From: Hesseltinella vesiculosa
Taxonomy: Eukaryota; Mucoromycota; Mucoromycetes; Mucorales; Cunninghamellaceae
Direction: 5' to 3'
Assembly: GCA_002104935.1 (NCBI GenBank)
Contig: MCGT01000021.1
Span: 124,001 to 188,000 of the forward strand
Length of the DNA stretch: 64,000 nt
Shown piece after piece: positions 24,001 to 33,696 of this stretch. Below the pieces are notes generated by a model that did not search any database, was not told the DNA's origin, and was given only the letters and a program-made list of their open reading frames with translations. Position numbers and translations under genes: made by a program. The number at the start of each line of letters is the position of its first letter. Within the stretch, counting starts at the first letter, position 1.

Positions 24001-26581
24001 TCGCTTGGCTTCGATGGTGGCTTTCCAGGACTGCAGCGCTCGAAGGTCCTGCATTTGCTGGTGATGTTCGTGCATGTCCAATACGACCATTGGGCTTTCG
24101 ATCTCGGTCGACTTGTTGAGAGCTTGAGCAAGCTTGGTGGAGCGGACAGCCACGTCTTCACGAAGGGACAACAGCTCGGCCACCTGCTGTTGGTGCACAT
24201 CAGGCAGCATGAGTATCAAGTCGGTGTCGGCATCAGTGGAGGCATCAACGGAAATCTTGCTTTGATGTTGGGAATGCCAATCACGTAATTGATCAAGGTG
24301 GTGCAGCTGTTGATCATATACACGGCGATCGTCCAGAATAAGTTGATGGGCGTTCACGTCATCATGATCCGAGGTGCCGATGCAGGCATGCTTGCCTTGC
24401 TTGTTGGCGCGGATTTGTTCAGCGTCTTCAAGCTCCTGCAGCCGATTCAATTGGCGGCGGTAATGATCAGGGTCTTCCAAGACAAGAATGTCAGCGAGGG
24501 GTTCAGTAGCTGCATCGTGGTACGATTTGGCAAGGCGGGCACGGTCTTGGGCTTCCAATTGATGTAGCAGACTTATTTGTTGCTCATAGATGGCCAGGTC
24601 ATCGACCACAAACACAGGGTCTGTCATGATTTGGGCGTCCATAGGGGTGCTGGGCATGGGTGGCTGCCGGGCACCACTTTGAGAGAGCTCCAATGACAAA
24701 GAGGTGAACCCGCCTTGCGGACCAAGGTCCAATCCCATGCCTTGTTCTTCAGATGACGAGGCGTACGAAGAATACGAGGAGCCTGAGTCACCATCATCAT
24801 CAGAGTACAGGTCTTCATCGCCATCTTCACCGGGCTGTTTATTTGTTCGTTCGGCCCGATCCAGGCTTCGAGAGGCACCGAGAGCAGCAGCGGCAAGGCG
24901 ACTGCCTTGGCGGCGGCGGCGATGCTGCTTTGGTTTACGTCGGCGGGCATCCTCAGCGCTGACACCAGTGGGAGTGGAAGAGGATGACTTGAGGTCATCG
25001 ACCCATAAATGCGGATCATTTCGCAGGTGTTCGATGGTTTCTTGCGAGTCGGCCAGCAACTTTTTGAATTCGAATTTCTCGGTCTTTTCCTTGTGCAAAT
25101 GGGAGCGCAGGTTGGAGACCATGCGGTGAGCATGGGCCAAAGAGGTTTTCAATGATTCGACTTCCATGGCTTGAGCCCGGGCTGAGGAAGAGACGGAAAA
25201 GGTAGGAGAGGGGCCGGTGGCAATTGAGGCAGTTGATGAAGATGGGCCAAAGTCTGGATGGCTTGGGTGGGTATCACTAAAGTTGACGAGGTTTGGATCG
25301 ACATCCTTATCAGAAGAAGAGATTGAATTGTCGAGGCTGGCACCATTGGCGTGTTTCCCAAGCCGAGATTGAGCTTTAGCAATGGTCAGCTCTGAAGTCA
25401 GGGACTCGATCTTTTTCACGTGTTGTTGAGATTCACGTTGCAGAGTAGCACAGTGTCGACGGAGGGCCGTCATGTCTTGTTCGTGGCGGGCTTTGGACGA
25501 TTCAAGCAGACTGGTCAATTTCTCTTCTTTGATACGTAGTTGGTCAATATCAGTCTGAAGGTCACTGGTCTGTTTGGTGAGTTTGGTGTGTTCACTGGTA
25601 GCCTTTTGCAAGTGCTGCTGCAATTCCGTCACGCTAAGTGTCAATTCTTGTTTGGTCAGCTCCAGGTTCCATGTTTCCTCTTTTAGTCGCTCTAATCAAA
25701 TGCACAGGGAAACTGTTAGATATTTTGTCCTTTTTCTTAATGGGTTATTCTTACCTTCATTTTCTTCGCGCTGACGTAGTTGTTTGGCCATGGCTTCGGC
25801 TGAGCGTTCTAAATCAGCTTTCTGAATTTCCAAGGCACGAAGCTGTTCTTCTTTTTCTTGTAAAAGCGCTTGCATCTTGCGCACTTCAAGCAAGAGGCCC
25901 TGGCCAATTTCGGTTGCAAATTCAATGTCGTTGTTGCGGCGATCCTGGTTGGGCACTTTGGACCTTCGTTTTGTTGGCGTTGACCCAGAAGGAGGTGGCG
26001 GTAGAGGTAACAAGGATGATGTAGTGGAAGTCGGCACGGCTAGTGTTGAAGTGGAGGGGCTAGGTAACACATCTAAACCACGACCATGGAAAGGCTAAAA
26101 AAAAAGGGAGAGAAAGCCGAAAAAAAAAAAAAAAGGAGCCAGGTGAGCAACAGTCATCAAAAAAGTGGTTTTTTTTTTTTTTTTTTTTCGTCTTGCTCCT
26201 TTACTGCACCACTCCTATTTTTTTCTTTTTCGCAAGTGTTGAAGTTACCTTGTCTTTGCGTTGTTGTTGACCTCGATAGGAAACCAAATCACGTTCCAGG
26301 TGACGTAGTTTTTCCAAGGTGGCAGGAGGAATATCATGAAACTGGTCTAGTTCAATAAGGCGGTCACGAAGTTGGCCAAGTTGACGAGTGATGACATTCT
26401 TTTGGATCCCACTGACACATTGACCTAATTCTTGTTCCTTATTCGCAATTTGACGTTCAATGTCTTGTCGCAAGTGTTGAAATTGTTCGGTCGAGGAATG
26501 GGTTGGAGTCGGTAGCATGGTGGCAGAAGGGCGCGGATGAAGAGGCGTGGATCGGGTGGGATGGGGTGTGGGTGTATTCAT
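21056..26581 (-). CDS. NUM1/Mcp5-like cortical anchor with PH domain and tandem repeats
   Basis: Six exons: 26581-26249, 26094-25755, 25691-23230, 23160-22139, 22069-21478 and 21415-21056, 5109 nt, 1702 residues. N-terminal coiled coils (about 20-110, 170-420) are followed by an Arg/Lys-Ser-rich stretch. Then 17 degenerate repeats, roughly residues 583-1280, share the pattern V-L-I-V-x-D, H-x-Q, L-x-x-L-x-x-W-H. A PH domain follows near the C-terminus (about 1490-1590; MIGEWLIKYTRK, RYFWIHPYTRTLYW, ALWLESLNYL). Coiled coil, repeats and terminal PH domain are the layout of Num1/Mcp5/ApsA proteins. These tether mitochondria and dynein to the plasma membrane through phosphoinositide binding. The repeat sequence is not that of yeast Num1. 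The tail after the PH domain is Ser/Asp/His-rich. Confidence 0.85.
22450..24630 (-). repeat. Coding tandem repeat in the NUM1-like gene
   Basis: Seventeen units, each beginning with a hydrophobic V/I-L-I-V-x-D core and ending before T-M-T-E/D-P or a diverged equivalent. Five successive units in exon 4 (about 22530-23130) are exactly 41 residues (123 bp) and nearly identical. The 11 units in exon 3 are diverged and about 40-48 residues. Confidence 0.88.
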
Positions 26582-27331
26582 AAAGCAAACAATAGTAATA
26601 AAAACAAAGGAAAGGAGATGATGAACTTGGCTGTTTCAAGCTGGTCAATAAAAAAAGAATGAAAGAGAAATAAAAAGAGTAAAGGGCTGAAGGAAAAAAA
26701 TTACTTTTTTCTACTTCACAAACGTGAGTTCCCTTGTCTATGACTTTTTTTTCTTTATGTCTTTGGAATGAAAGACAGAAAGGAAAAGAGTAAAGTGCTA
26801 CAAGGGATAAAGAGGAACAAAGAGAAAAAAAAAAAAAGGAATGACAAGAAAGGGGAGAATCATGAAAAAAATCAAAATCATAATAAATAGAACTCAGGGC
26901 AGTGGCGTCACGTGTTTGGACCTGAAACGCACCTCTGCTGTTTCCAAAAAAAGTCGCAAAGCAGGAAAGAAGTTGGCAACCAAAAAGGAAAACCAAAAGC
27001 CAGCTTTTTCTTCTACTCAACCATAAAAAAAAGAGGCAACGAGGTGGATAATTTTTTTTTTCTTCAATGCAGCTCTGCTTTGTCTGCCATGGCCCAGCCA
27101 AAAACCCGGTCATGAATGACAGCAATGAGTATGGACTTTTGCATGCTCCGACCACTCCCCACCGCTTAGCTTTTTTTTTCTTCCCAAAGCAACCCCGCAA
27201 AAGGGATGCCATCTACTCTGGCAAGTTTGTGCTTAATGCTTTTATCCGGAAGTGTAGCTTTTAGCCAACGCTCCACACAAGCCCTGATTGGTAACGGACA
27301 ACATGAAAAAACGAACTTTATACAATATCTA
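26582..27331. other. Promoter region of the NUM1-like gene, no gene seen
   Basis: 750 bp of A/T-tract DNA between the NUM1-like start and the PPR 3' end. ORFs here are low-complexity (Phe/Ser/Lys) translations of the tracts. Confidence 0.5.
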
Positions 27332-29503
27332 CTAGCAGGGATGGGGACAGCGGAAGTGTTGTAGGAGGGTTTGATCAATCCAAAGACGCTGTGGATTTGT
27401 CAGGCCGATGGATTTGCACTGGATCAAAAAGGTATGGAGGAGGGCCTGGGTCTTGTCTTGACGATCGACCCGTTGCCACATATCGACCATGGCACAAAAC
27501 GTAGCAGTGGTCGGCTGCTGATGTTCCGAAGCAGCCATCAAATCAAAAAGTTGCTCGGCAGTGTCGATATAACCATGATGGCCACATAGATCAATCAAGG
27601 TAGTATAGGTATAGGCATTTGGGTCCACACACTGGTCCAGCATGTCTCGGTGGGCCTGCAAGGCAAAACCAAGATGCTGTTCTAGGGTGGCGTTATCGTC
27701 CTTGGGCTTGAGCGAGGAAGAGATGGTTGCTTGCACGGATAACAAAATGGTATACAATGTGACGTCGGTCTTTACACCGGCATGGATGCATTGCTGGGCG
27801 ATGCGCTGGATGGTGTCAACGAGTTGCAGTTGCTGTATGGAGGGTGAATCGGACCTGTAGCAGTGTTTACTGAGAGCAGTCAGGACGTTGGCCATGATGA
27901 TTTGGTTAGGGGCAAGGCCTTGGCGCAACAGGGTATGGAACCATTGCAGCACGCCACGCATATCGTTGTTCTGGCCATAGGCTTCAATGAGGGTGCTGTA
28001 AGTGTAAACATTAGGAGTAACAATAGTGTCCAAGGGTAGGCATTGGCGTTGTTGATCCTGCTGTTGGTGAAGCATCTGTTGGTAATAATCCATACAAGCG
28101 GTCAAGTCGCCAGCCTTGCCAGCGCAGCGGATCATCTCACTATACGAGGCAGCATCGGGCTCAAGGTCTAAGGAACGCATGGTCTCCCACAGGTAAGCAG
28201 CACGATCGGTCCAGCCTTGGTCAGCAAACACGTGAAGCACTGCATTAAAGGTGCGCGTGGAAGGTGTCACCGCAACCGTCAACATTTTTTCGAACACCAT
28301 CAGGGCTTGGCCATGGCGGCGACGTTCCGTATAAGCTTGGATCAGGTTGCGATACAGAGCATCATTCTGGGCTATTCCTTGAGCATGGGCAGCTTCAAAT
28401 GCCTGGTGGGCCATATGGAAATCCAAGCCGATCAATCGCCACACCAACTCATCCATCGCATCCTTGCTGGCCAGAGTCTCCGATAAGGCGATGAATTCTT
28501 TGACAAGCCGCTTTCCTTTTTTTTTCATCCCATGGTTGTAAGCAATGAAGATGCGGCCGATCCATTCAATCTCGGCAGCACTGAGTCGTCTTCCCTGTGC
28601 ACAGGTAATGTCGGCCTGTTGCTGGGCAATATAAGCTACGCGCTTCTCTCGTTCGTCGATCGGAAGAGTCGTATCCCGAGAAATCATGGCCATGAGCTTC
28701 AAATAATGCGTGCGTTGGATGGAATGGGCGCCTTGCTTACTAACCAAGATCAGATAGAGGTCCCAGGCACGTGAGCTAAAGTTGGCAGGGGCTGACGGTT
28801 TGAGCAATTGAACCCATTTTTTGTGAAGAGGAGCAGGCCGATTGGTCACGCATGCGAGCCACTCATGACGGTTCAGGTTAAACTGCTGATCAATATACCG
28901 AGCGAGCTTGTCTAGTTGTCGTTGGCGCATAGCAATGACGTTAGGTGCAAAGGAATGATGATTGGCATACAGCAATAAACTATACAGATCTGTACAATGG
29001 TGGAATGGTACAGGCATGTGATGATGAATGTCCTCTCTGATATTGTCAGATGGCGTGATGGTAGCTGACGATGGTTGTGCTTGTGGTAAGGACGATGGGC
29101 GAGGCTGAGAAGTCAATGAACAAAACAATTGCCACGCTCGGCTGGCTTGGTCCAAACGCAACGCACGATCCAGATCAGACAAGGCGATGCGGTCTGTCAG
29201 GTTGAAGAGGGAGAATGCCCCTGACAGACGAAGAGGGGGTTTGCCGGTGGCGATGGCTGGACGGAGGCCAGATCTCGCTGGTTTGGTGGTGATGGTGACG
29301 GCTTGCAAAGCACTGGTTGAATAGGACAATCGAGATGGCCGTTGACAAAGTGCTACAGGAGATGCAGGTCGTCCATGGGCAAGATCTTGAAAGCAATGAA
29401 GCATGGCATTCAGCTGTGCATCCCAATACAAAGAGGAGGATCGCCTTTTCCTTGTCAAAAGTGACGACGATGCATCCTTGAGATGGGTCACAGTCTTGCG
29501 CAT
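27332..29503 (-). CDS. Mitochondrial pentatricopeptide-repeat (PPR) protein
   Basis: An intronless gene of 723 residues. The N-terminus is rich in Arg, Ser and Thr with few acids (MRKTVTHLKDASSSLLTRKR), a likely mitochondrial presequence. Tandem 35-residue helical pairs are seen between about 360 and 690: ALYRNLIQAYTERRRHGQAL, RTFNAVLHVFADQGWTDRAA, ASYSEMIRCAGKAGDLTACM, YTYSTLIEAYGQNNDMRGVL, YTYTTLIDLCGHHGYIDTAE. PPR proteins bind organellar RNA to stabilise, process or translate it. Which fungal family this belongs to I cannot tell. It is divergent from the membrane-protein gene that follows (435 bp apart). Confidence 0.88.
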   Translation of the reverse strand: MRKTVTHLKDASSSLLTRKRRSSSLYWDAQLNAMLHCFQDLAHGRPASPVALCQRPSRLSYSTSALQAVTITTKPARSGLRPAIATGKPPLRLSGAFSLFNLTDRIALSDLDRALRLDQASRAWQLFCSLTSQPRPSSLPQAQPSSATITPSDNIREDIHHHMPVPFHHCTDLYSLLLYANHHSFAPNVIAMRQRQLDKLARYIDQQFNLNRHEWLACVTNRPAPLHKKWVQLLKPSAPANFSSRAWDLYLILVSKQGAHSIQRTHYLKLMAMISRDTTLPIDEREKRVAYIAQQQADITCAQGRRLSAAEIEWIGRIFIAYNHGMKKKGKRLVKEFIALSETLASKDAMDELVWRLIGLDFHMAHQAFEAAHAQGIAQNDALYRNLIQAYTERRRHGQALMVFEKMLTVAVTPSTRTFNAVLHVFADQGWTDRAAYLWETMRSLDLEPDAASYSEMIRCAGKAGDLTACMDYYQQMLHQQQDQQRQCLPLDTIVTPNVYTYSTLIEAYGQNNDMRGVLQWFHTLLRQGLAPNQIIMANVLTALSKHCYRSDSPSIQQLQLVDTIQRIAQQCIHAGVKTDVTLYTILLSVQATISSSLKPKDDNATLEQHLGFALQAHRDMLDQCVDPNAYTYTTLIDLCGHHGYIDTAEQLFDLMAASEHQQPTTATFCAMVDMWQRVDRQDKTQALLHTFLIQCKSIGLTNPQRLWIDQTLLQHFRCPHPC

Positions 29504-29938
29504 TTAGAATCCAATCAAATCAATGCAGCAAGAAAGTGACAACTGATCAATGTATGCGATCTATACAAGAAAGATAGTGGGGGGTGTATATGCAAAAAAA
29601 AAAAAGACGGGTATGAGAAAGAGAGAAAAAAAAATAAGCGGCAGAAAAAAGTGTTAGCAATAGGCTGGGTGACTGCGTTCTAGCCGAAGAGGCGCCACAA
29701 ATTGGAGTTCCTGGATAATAGACTTTTCATGCGCAAAAGTAGCGCTTTTCATAGGTTGGACCAAAATGGCGTGTGGGTTGTTTAGAAGATAAGAACCATT
29801 GAAGTTTGAACAACCCAACAAGTCTTGCTTGAAGGGATCCCCACATTCCTTTAAGTGTCAACTGCCCAAAAAAATCATGCTTCATTGAAAATGCACCACC
29901 GATTTTTTACTCTCATTTTTTCTTCTTTCTTTTGCACA
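29504..29938. other. Divergent intergenic region, no gene seen
   Basis: 435 bp between the starts of the PPR and four-helix membrane-protein genes. It has A-runs and T-runs and no clear motif. Confidence 0.45.
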
Positions 29939-30811
29939 ATGGAACAAGAGTTAATAAAAAAAAAAGTATTGAATCAAATCATACAAGCTCGTTTAAAACG
30001 ATGGGTTCTTATCTTTCTCAGCGTTCATATTGTAACGATCAAAAGCAATCCCAGGCAATCACGAAGGCACTCATGTTCTTTTTTTTTTTTGTAGATCCGA
30101 GCGCTCTGGCAGGTTTGGGGATCCGTGGATAACGAATGGCCAGGTAATCCAGTGATGCACTTTATTTTTTTTGCTGGGATGATCACTGATTTTTAAAATA
30201 GCATTGATGCAAGAAAAACTGAGCGTATGGATCTATGCGATCTGTAGCACCGTCATTGGCTTGGCATTTGTCAGTATAGCCATTGCCGTCAGCATTTACA
30301 AAGTAAGTCATAATTCTCGTACATCTCAACCAATTCATGTGTATTTTCATTATAATTAGGCTCAGACACGGCTACTAAAACTGCAGTGGTGGTTCTACCT
30401 CGGGTTCTCTATAAGCTGCCTTACCATCAATGTTGCCTTTATCTGCATCTTGAGTCTCTACCGATCACTATACCTTATTGATTGTCACCGTACCGACAAG
30501 CTCTGTAATGCAGCTTGCCTTCAACGAGATTGGAATGACACAGACAGCACTTGCTTCCATAAATGGCAAGAATCGCTGATCCTCATTGTCTTGGATACGG
30601 CTGTCAATTTCACTGTGAATGTAAAAGCCGCAGAAAAGAATGGAAGAAAAACTCACAATTTTTTTTGATCTAGTTTGGGTTTTTGCTTATTGTTTGGCGC
30701 TACCGAAGAGAGCAGGGCAGGATCAATCAGATCAGCATGGCCCCACCGCCTTATCAATGCAGTGCAAACGGAAAACCCGAGGATGATTTTCAGACCATTG
30801 AGTTGCGATGA
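29939..30811 (+). CDS. Four-helix membrane protein with Cys-rich loop (tetraspan-like)
   Basis: Five exons: 29939-30031, 30095-30143, 30202-30302, 30360-30620 and 30674-30811, 213 residues, all junctions in phase. Hydrophobic segments: WVLIFLSVHIIRALW, IYAICSTVIGLAFVSIAIAV, WWFYLGFSISCLTINVAFIC, and a fourth spanning the last junction (LILIVLDTAVNF, then FGFLLIVWRY). The loop between helices 3 and 4 has four cysteines within about 30 residues (CHRTDKLCNAAC plus a later C), as in tetraspanin-like loops. The cytosolic tail contains PPPY, a possible WW-domain/Nedd4 ligand. No family can be named. The first exon is the least certain; an in-frame ATG also occurs 48 bp upstream. Confidence 0.65.
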
Positions 30812-31092
30812 CCAAAATAAATCTCTTTTTTTTTTTTTGTTGCACATATTCATCAAAGCCCCTGCAGGACCAGATTTTTCATGTGTCTTCACAAGGACAA
30901 AACGAGACGAGGACGTTTTATTTCAGCGGAGATTGCTTCGATCATTGAACTGTGGGAAAGTTGCTTTGGTCGTCGTATTTTTTAGTTTTTGTTGGGAGCT
31001 GAGTCATGAAATGGAGTGGGGAGGTGAGCCCACGTCATTGAAGAGCGGGAGATGACTCCCTATTTGGACCCATAACAAGTTCAGAGGAGCCA

Positions 31093-31106
31093 GTTACCAT
31101 AGCAAC
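31093..31106. promoter_or_regulatory. X-box-like site upstream of biotin synthase
   Basis: GTTACCATAGCAAC matches the RFX consensus GTNRCC-NN-RGYAAC, 249 bp upstream of the BIO2 start. This is the second such site in the window. Confidence 0.5.
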
Positions 31107-31113
31107 AGATTGA

Positions 31114-31138
31114 GCAAGGTGATTGATGTCACCCTTGC
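31114..31138. promoter_or_regulatory. Imperfect palindrome in the BIO2 upstream region
   Basis: Arms GCAAGGTGA and TCACCCTTGC are separated by six bases, with one bulged base. It lies eight bases after the X-box-like site. It may be a dimeric factor site; the function is unknown. Confidence 0.35.
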
Positions 31139-31354
31139 TGTTATCAAACGGATCCTTTTTTAGCAAAGGTTAAAATGTCGTTAGTCTATTGGCCAGCACG
31201 TCTTTTTTTTTTGGGGGCCAAAAAATTTTTTGAAGCAGGAAAGCTGGGTTTGACCTGACATCAGAGAAAATAAAAAAAAAGCTTTTCAACACTGGAGGTT
31301 TTCTTTCTCCTGTTCTTCCCCACACTTTTTTTTAGTTTCATCCAGCACCACTCC

Positions 31355-32773
31355 ATGTCTGCTTTCCGCCTCATCACCCAACCCCTGCGCTCTACACGTT
31401 TCTATAGCACTGCCACTCCATCTCGTTTAGCGGCTGTGGCTAACACTGCCTCAAACACTGTTCCTCAAGCTGCATCTGCTGCTGCTGTCCATGCGAGTGG
31501 TCCCTTGCGCAATGACTGGTCTCGTGAAGAAATCCAAGCCATCTACGACTCCCCCTTTTTGGACCTGATGTACTATGCTGTAAGTGAATGTGTACACGTG
31601 TACGGAATGACAATCCTTGACATCAAGCTTCCTCCCCCCCTTTTTTTTTAATTATAGGCAAAGGTGCATCGTGAAAACTTTAATCCTCGTGAAGTGCAAC
31701 AATCTACATTGCTGTCCATCAAGACAGGCGGATGCACAGAAGATTGCAAATACTGCCCTCAATCGTCTCGATACAAGACCAATGTCGAAGCTCAAAAAAT
31801 GCTTGATGAAAATGTCATTTTGGATGCTGCTCAACGAGCCAAGGATGCTGGGTCCACTAGGTATTGCCACAACTGTTTTTCGTACGATGTGACTGACATA
31901 CTCTTTGGTTAGATTTTGTATGGGTGCTGCTTGGAGAGATTTGGCTGGTCGCAAATCCAACTTTAAAAAGATTCTTACCCATGTCAAGACCATTCGGTAA
32001 AGAGGGGATAAAAAAAAAGTGTGAGCAAATCTGACTTTTTTTATTAGAGGTATGGGCATGGAAGTGTGCTGTACCCTAGGTATGCTGAACGAAGAACAAG
32101 CTAAGCAACTGAAGGATGCTGGATTGACAGCCTACAATCACAACTTGGACACATCCCGTGAATTCTACCCCAAGATTATCACCACACGTACCTATGACGA
32201 ACGCCTTGAAACGATTAAAAATGCCCAAGATGCTGGAATTTCTGTCTGCTCGGGCGGGATCATTGGGTTGGGTGAACAAGACGAAGACCGCGTAGGTCTG
32301 TTACACACGTTGTCAACCTTGGAACAGCATCCCGAAAGTGTGCCAGTGAACGCTTTGTTGGCCGTACAAGGCACTCCTTTGGAAGATCAACAACCTGTAT
32401 CAGTTTTTGAAATGGTGCGAATGATTGCCACTGCTCGTATTGTTATGCCTCACTCCATGGTGCGTTTGTCAGCCGGTCGTGTGCGCTTCTCCATGGCTGA
32501 GCAATCCATGTGCTTCCTGGCTGGTGCCAACTCCATCTTTACTGGCGATAAGTTATTAACCACCCCCAACAATGACAAGAATGATGACCAAAAGATGTTT
32601 GAAGTCTTGGGTAAGAACTGACAACAACAAAAAACTGGCACTCGGCAAAAAAAAATAGCACTCACTCTCTTTTTTTTCTACTTCTAGGTCTTGTTCCCAA
32701 ACCCGCTAACTTTGCTCAAGGAAGCGACAAGCCCGAAAAACGTGTGTACAATGCCCCAACAACGGCACAATAG
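31355..32773 (+). CDS. BIO2: Biotin synthase
   Basis: Five exons: 31355-31579, 31658-31860, 31913-31996, 32048-32610 and 32688-32773, 386 residues. The N-terminus ([20 protein letters not shown]) is a mitochondrial presequence. The radical-SAM motif C-x3-C-x2-C is C101/C105/C108 in [13 protein letters not shown]. Further family motifs are [49 protein letters not shown] and LSAGRVRFS. The enzyme inserts sulfur into dethiobiotin. No biotin neighbour genes are present. Confidence 0.96.
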
Positions 32774-32933
32774 ATATAATTCCAAAAACATTAAAAAAAC
32801 AGGCAGGGAAGATTAGCTTCAAGCTCTTCCCTCCGGCGTCTGAGAGAGCTGCAACTTTAAGCAATGTTATTTCTCATCGTTGTGAACTGATGTGCAAAAT
32901 TTGGGGTGGATTGATTTTGAGCAGCGCTGCACT

Positions 32934-33696
32934 GTGATTTTTGATATGGTCGCCTGGGGGGACCCTGGCAAAAAATGGCCGATTTTTCATTTTTTTAGCG
33001 GGGGAATCAGATGTGTCAAAACCGAAACTGTGCAACTGTTGGCTTGGCGATCCTCACCAATCGACCTGATTTTTTCAGCTCTGTCATCCTTCATGAGTTT
33101 ACACAGTCAATGAAAATTTCACTTCGATCCTATCACTCAAAACTGCTGTGCAGCATTTCTTTTTCCCCCTCAAAAATGAAGGATTACCAATTCAGATTCC
33201 GCACAGCACTTTCGATTCCTTTGCCAATGCACGCAGGGCAATTCCAAAACAATTCGAAATGGAAAGATCTGATTTGATGAAGAAATACAGTCAGCAACTT
33301 GATTATGTCGCACTTTACGATCCATCTTGTACAAGAGAGCACCTACTTTTGCTGATTACCAGGAATGAATGGCACTGAGCGGAATCTAAATTGCAGCTCT
33401 CAGGCACCGGAGGGAAGAGATACGTAAATGGCTGTGTTTTTCCTTCATTTTTGATAATAAAAGCAAACGCTGCACAGTGCTTTGAGTGATAGTATCGGTG
33501 TGAAATTTTGGTTGTATGTGCAAATTCATGAAGGATGAGGATACTGAAAAATCTGACTGATTAATGAAGGTTGCCCAGCCAACAATTGACCAGTATCATT
33601 TCGACACCTCCGATTCCCCCACTAAAAAAAATATATGAAAAACCGGCCATTTTCGCTAAGGAACCCCCATGCGACCTGATCAAAAATCAGTTGTTT
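32934..33696. mobile_element. Non-autonomous inverted-repeat element, copy C
   Basis: About 760 bp bounded by inverted repeats of about 230 bp (32934-33160 and 33465-33696), starting TGATTTTTGAT at each end. Arms share TTTTTAGNGGGGGAATCNGA, TGTTGGCT and TCATCCTTCATGA. The 300 bp between the arms have no ORF above background. Size, long TIRs and lack of coding capacity suggest a MITE or fold-back element of a DNA transposon. Confidence 0.8.

Larger units (their letters stand above)
30812..31354. other. Upstream region of biotin synthase
   Basis: 543 bp without a supported gene. It contains an X-box-like site (31093-31106) and an imperfect palindrome (31114-31138), listed separately, and T/A tracts close to the start. 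Confidence 0.5.

Noticed and set aside
26457..27212. 251-codon minus-strand ORF upstream of the NUM1-like start
   Set aside because: Its sequence is Phe/Ser/Lys low complexity from A/T tracts and its end overlaps the real first exon in another frame.
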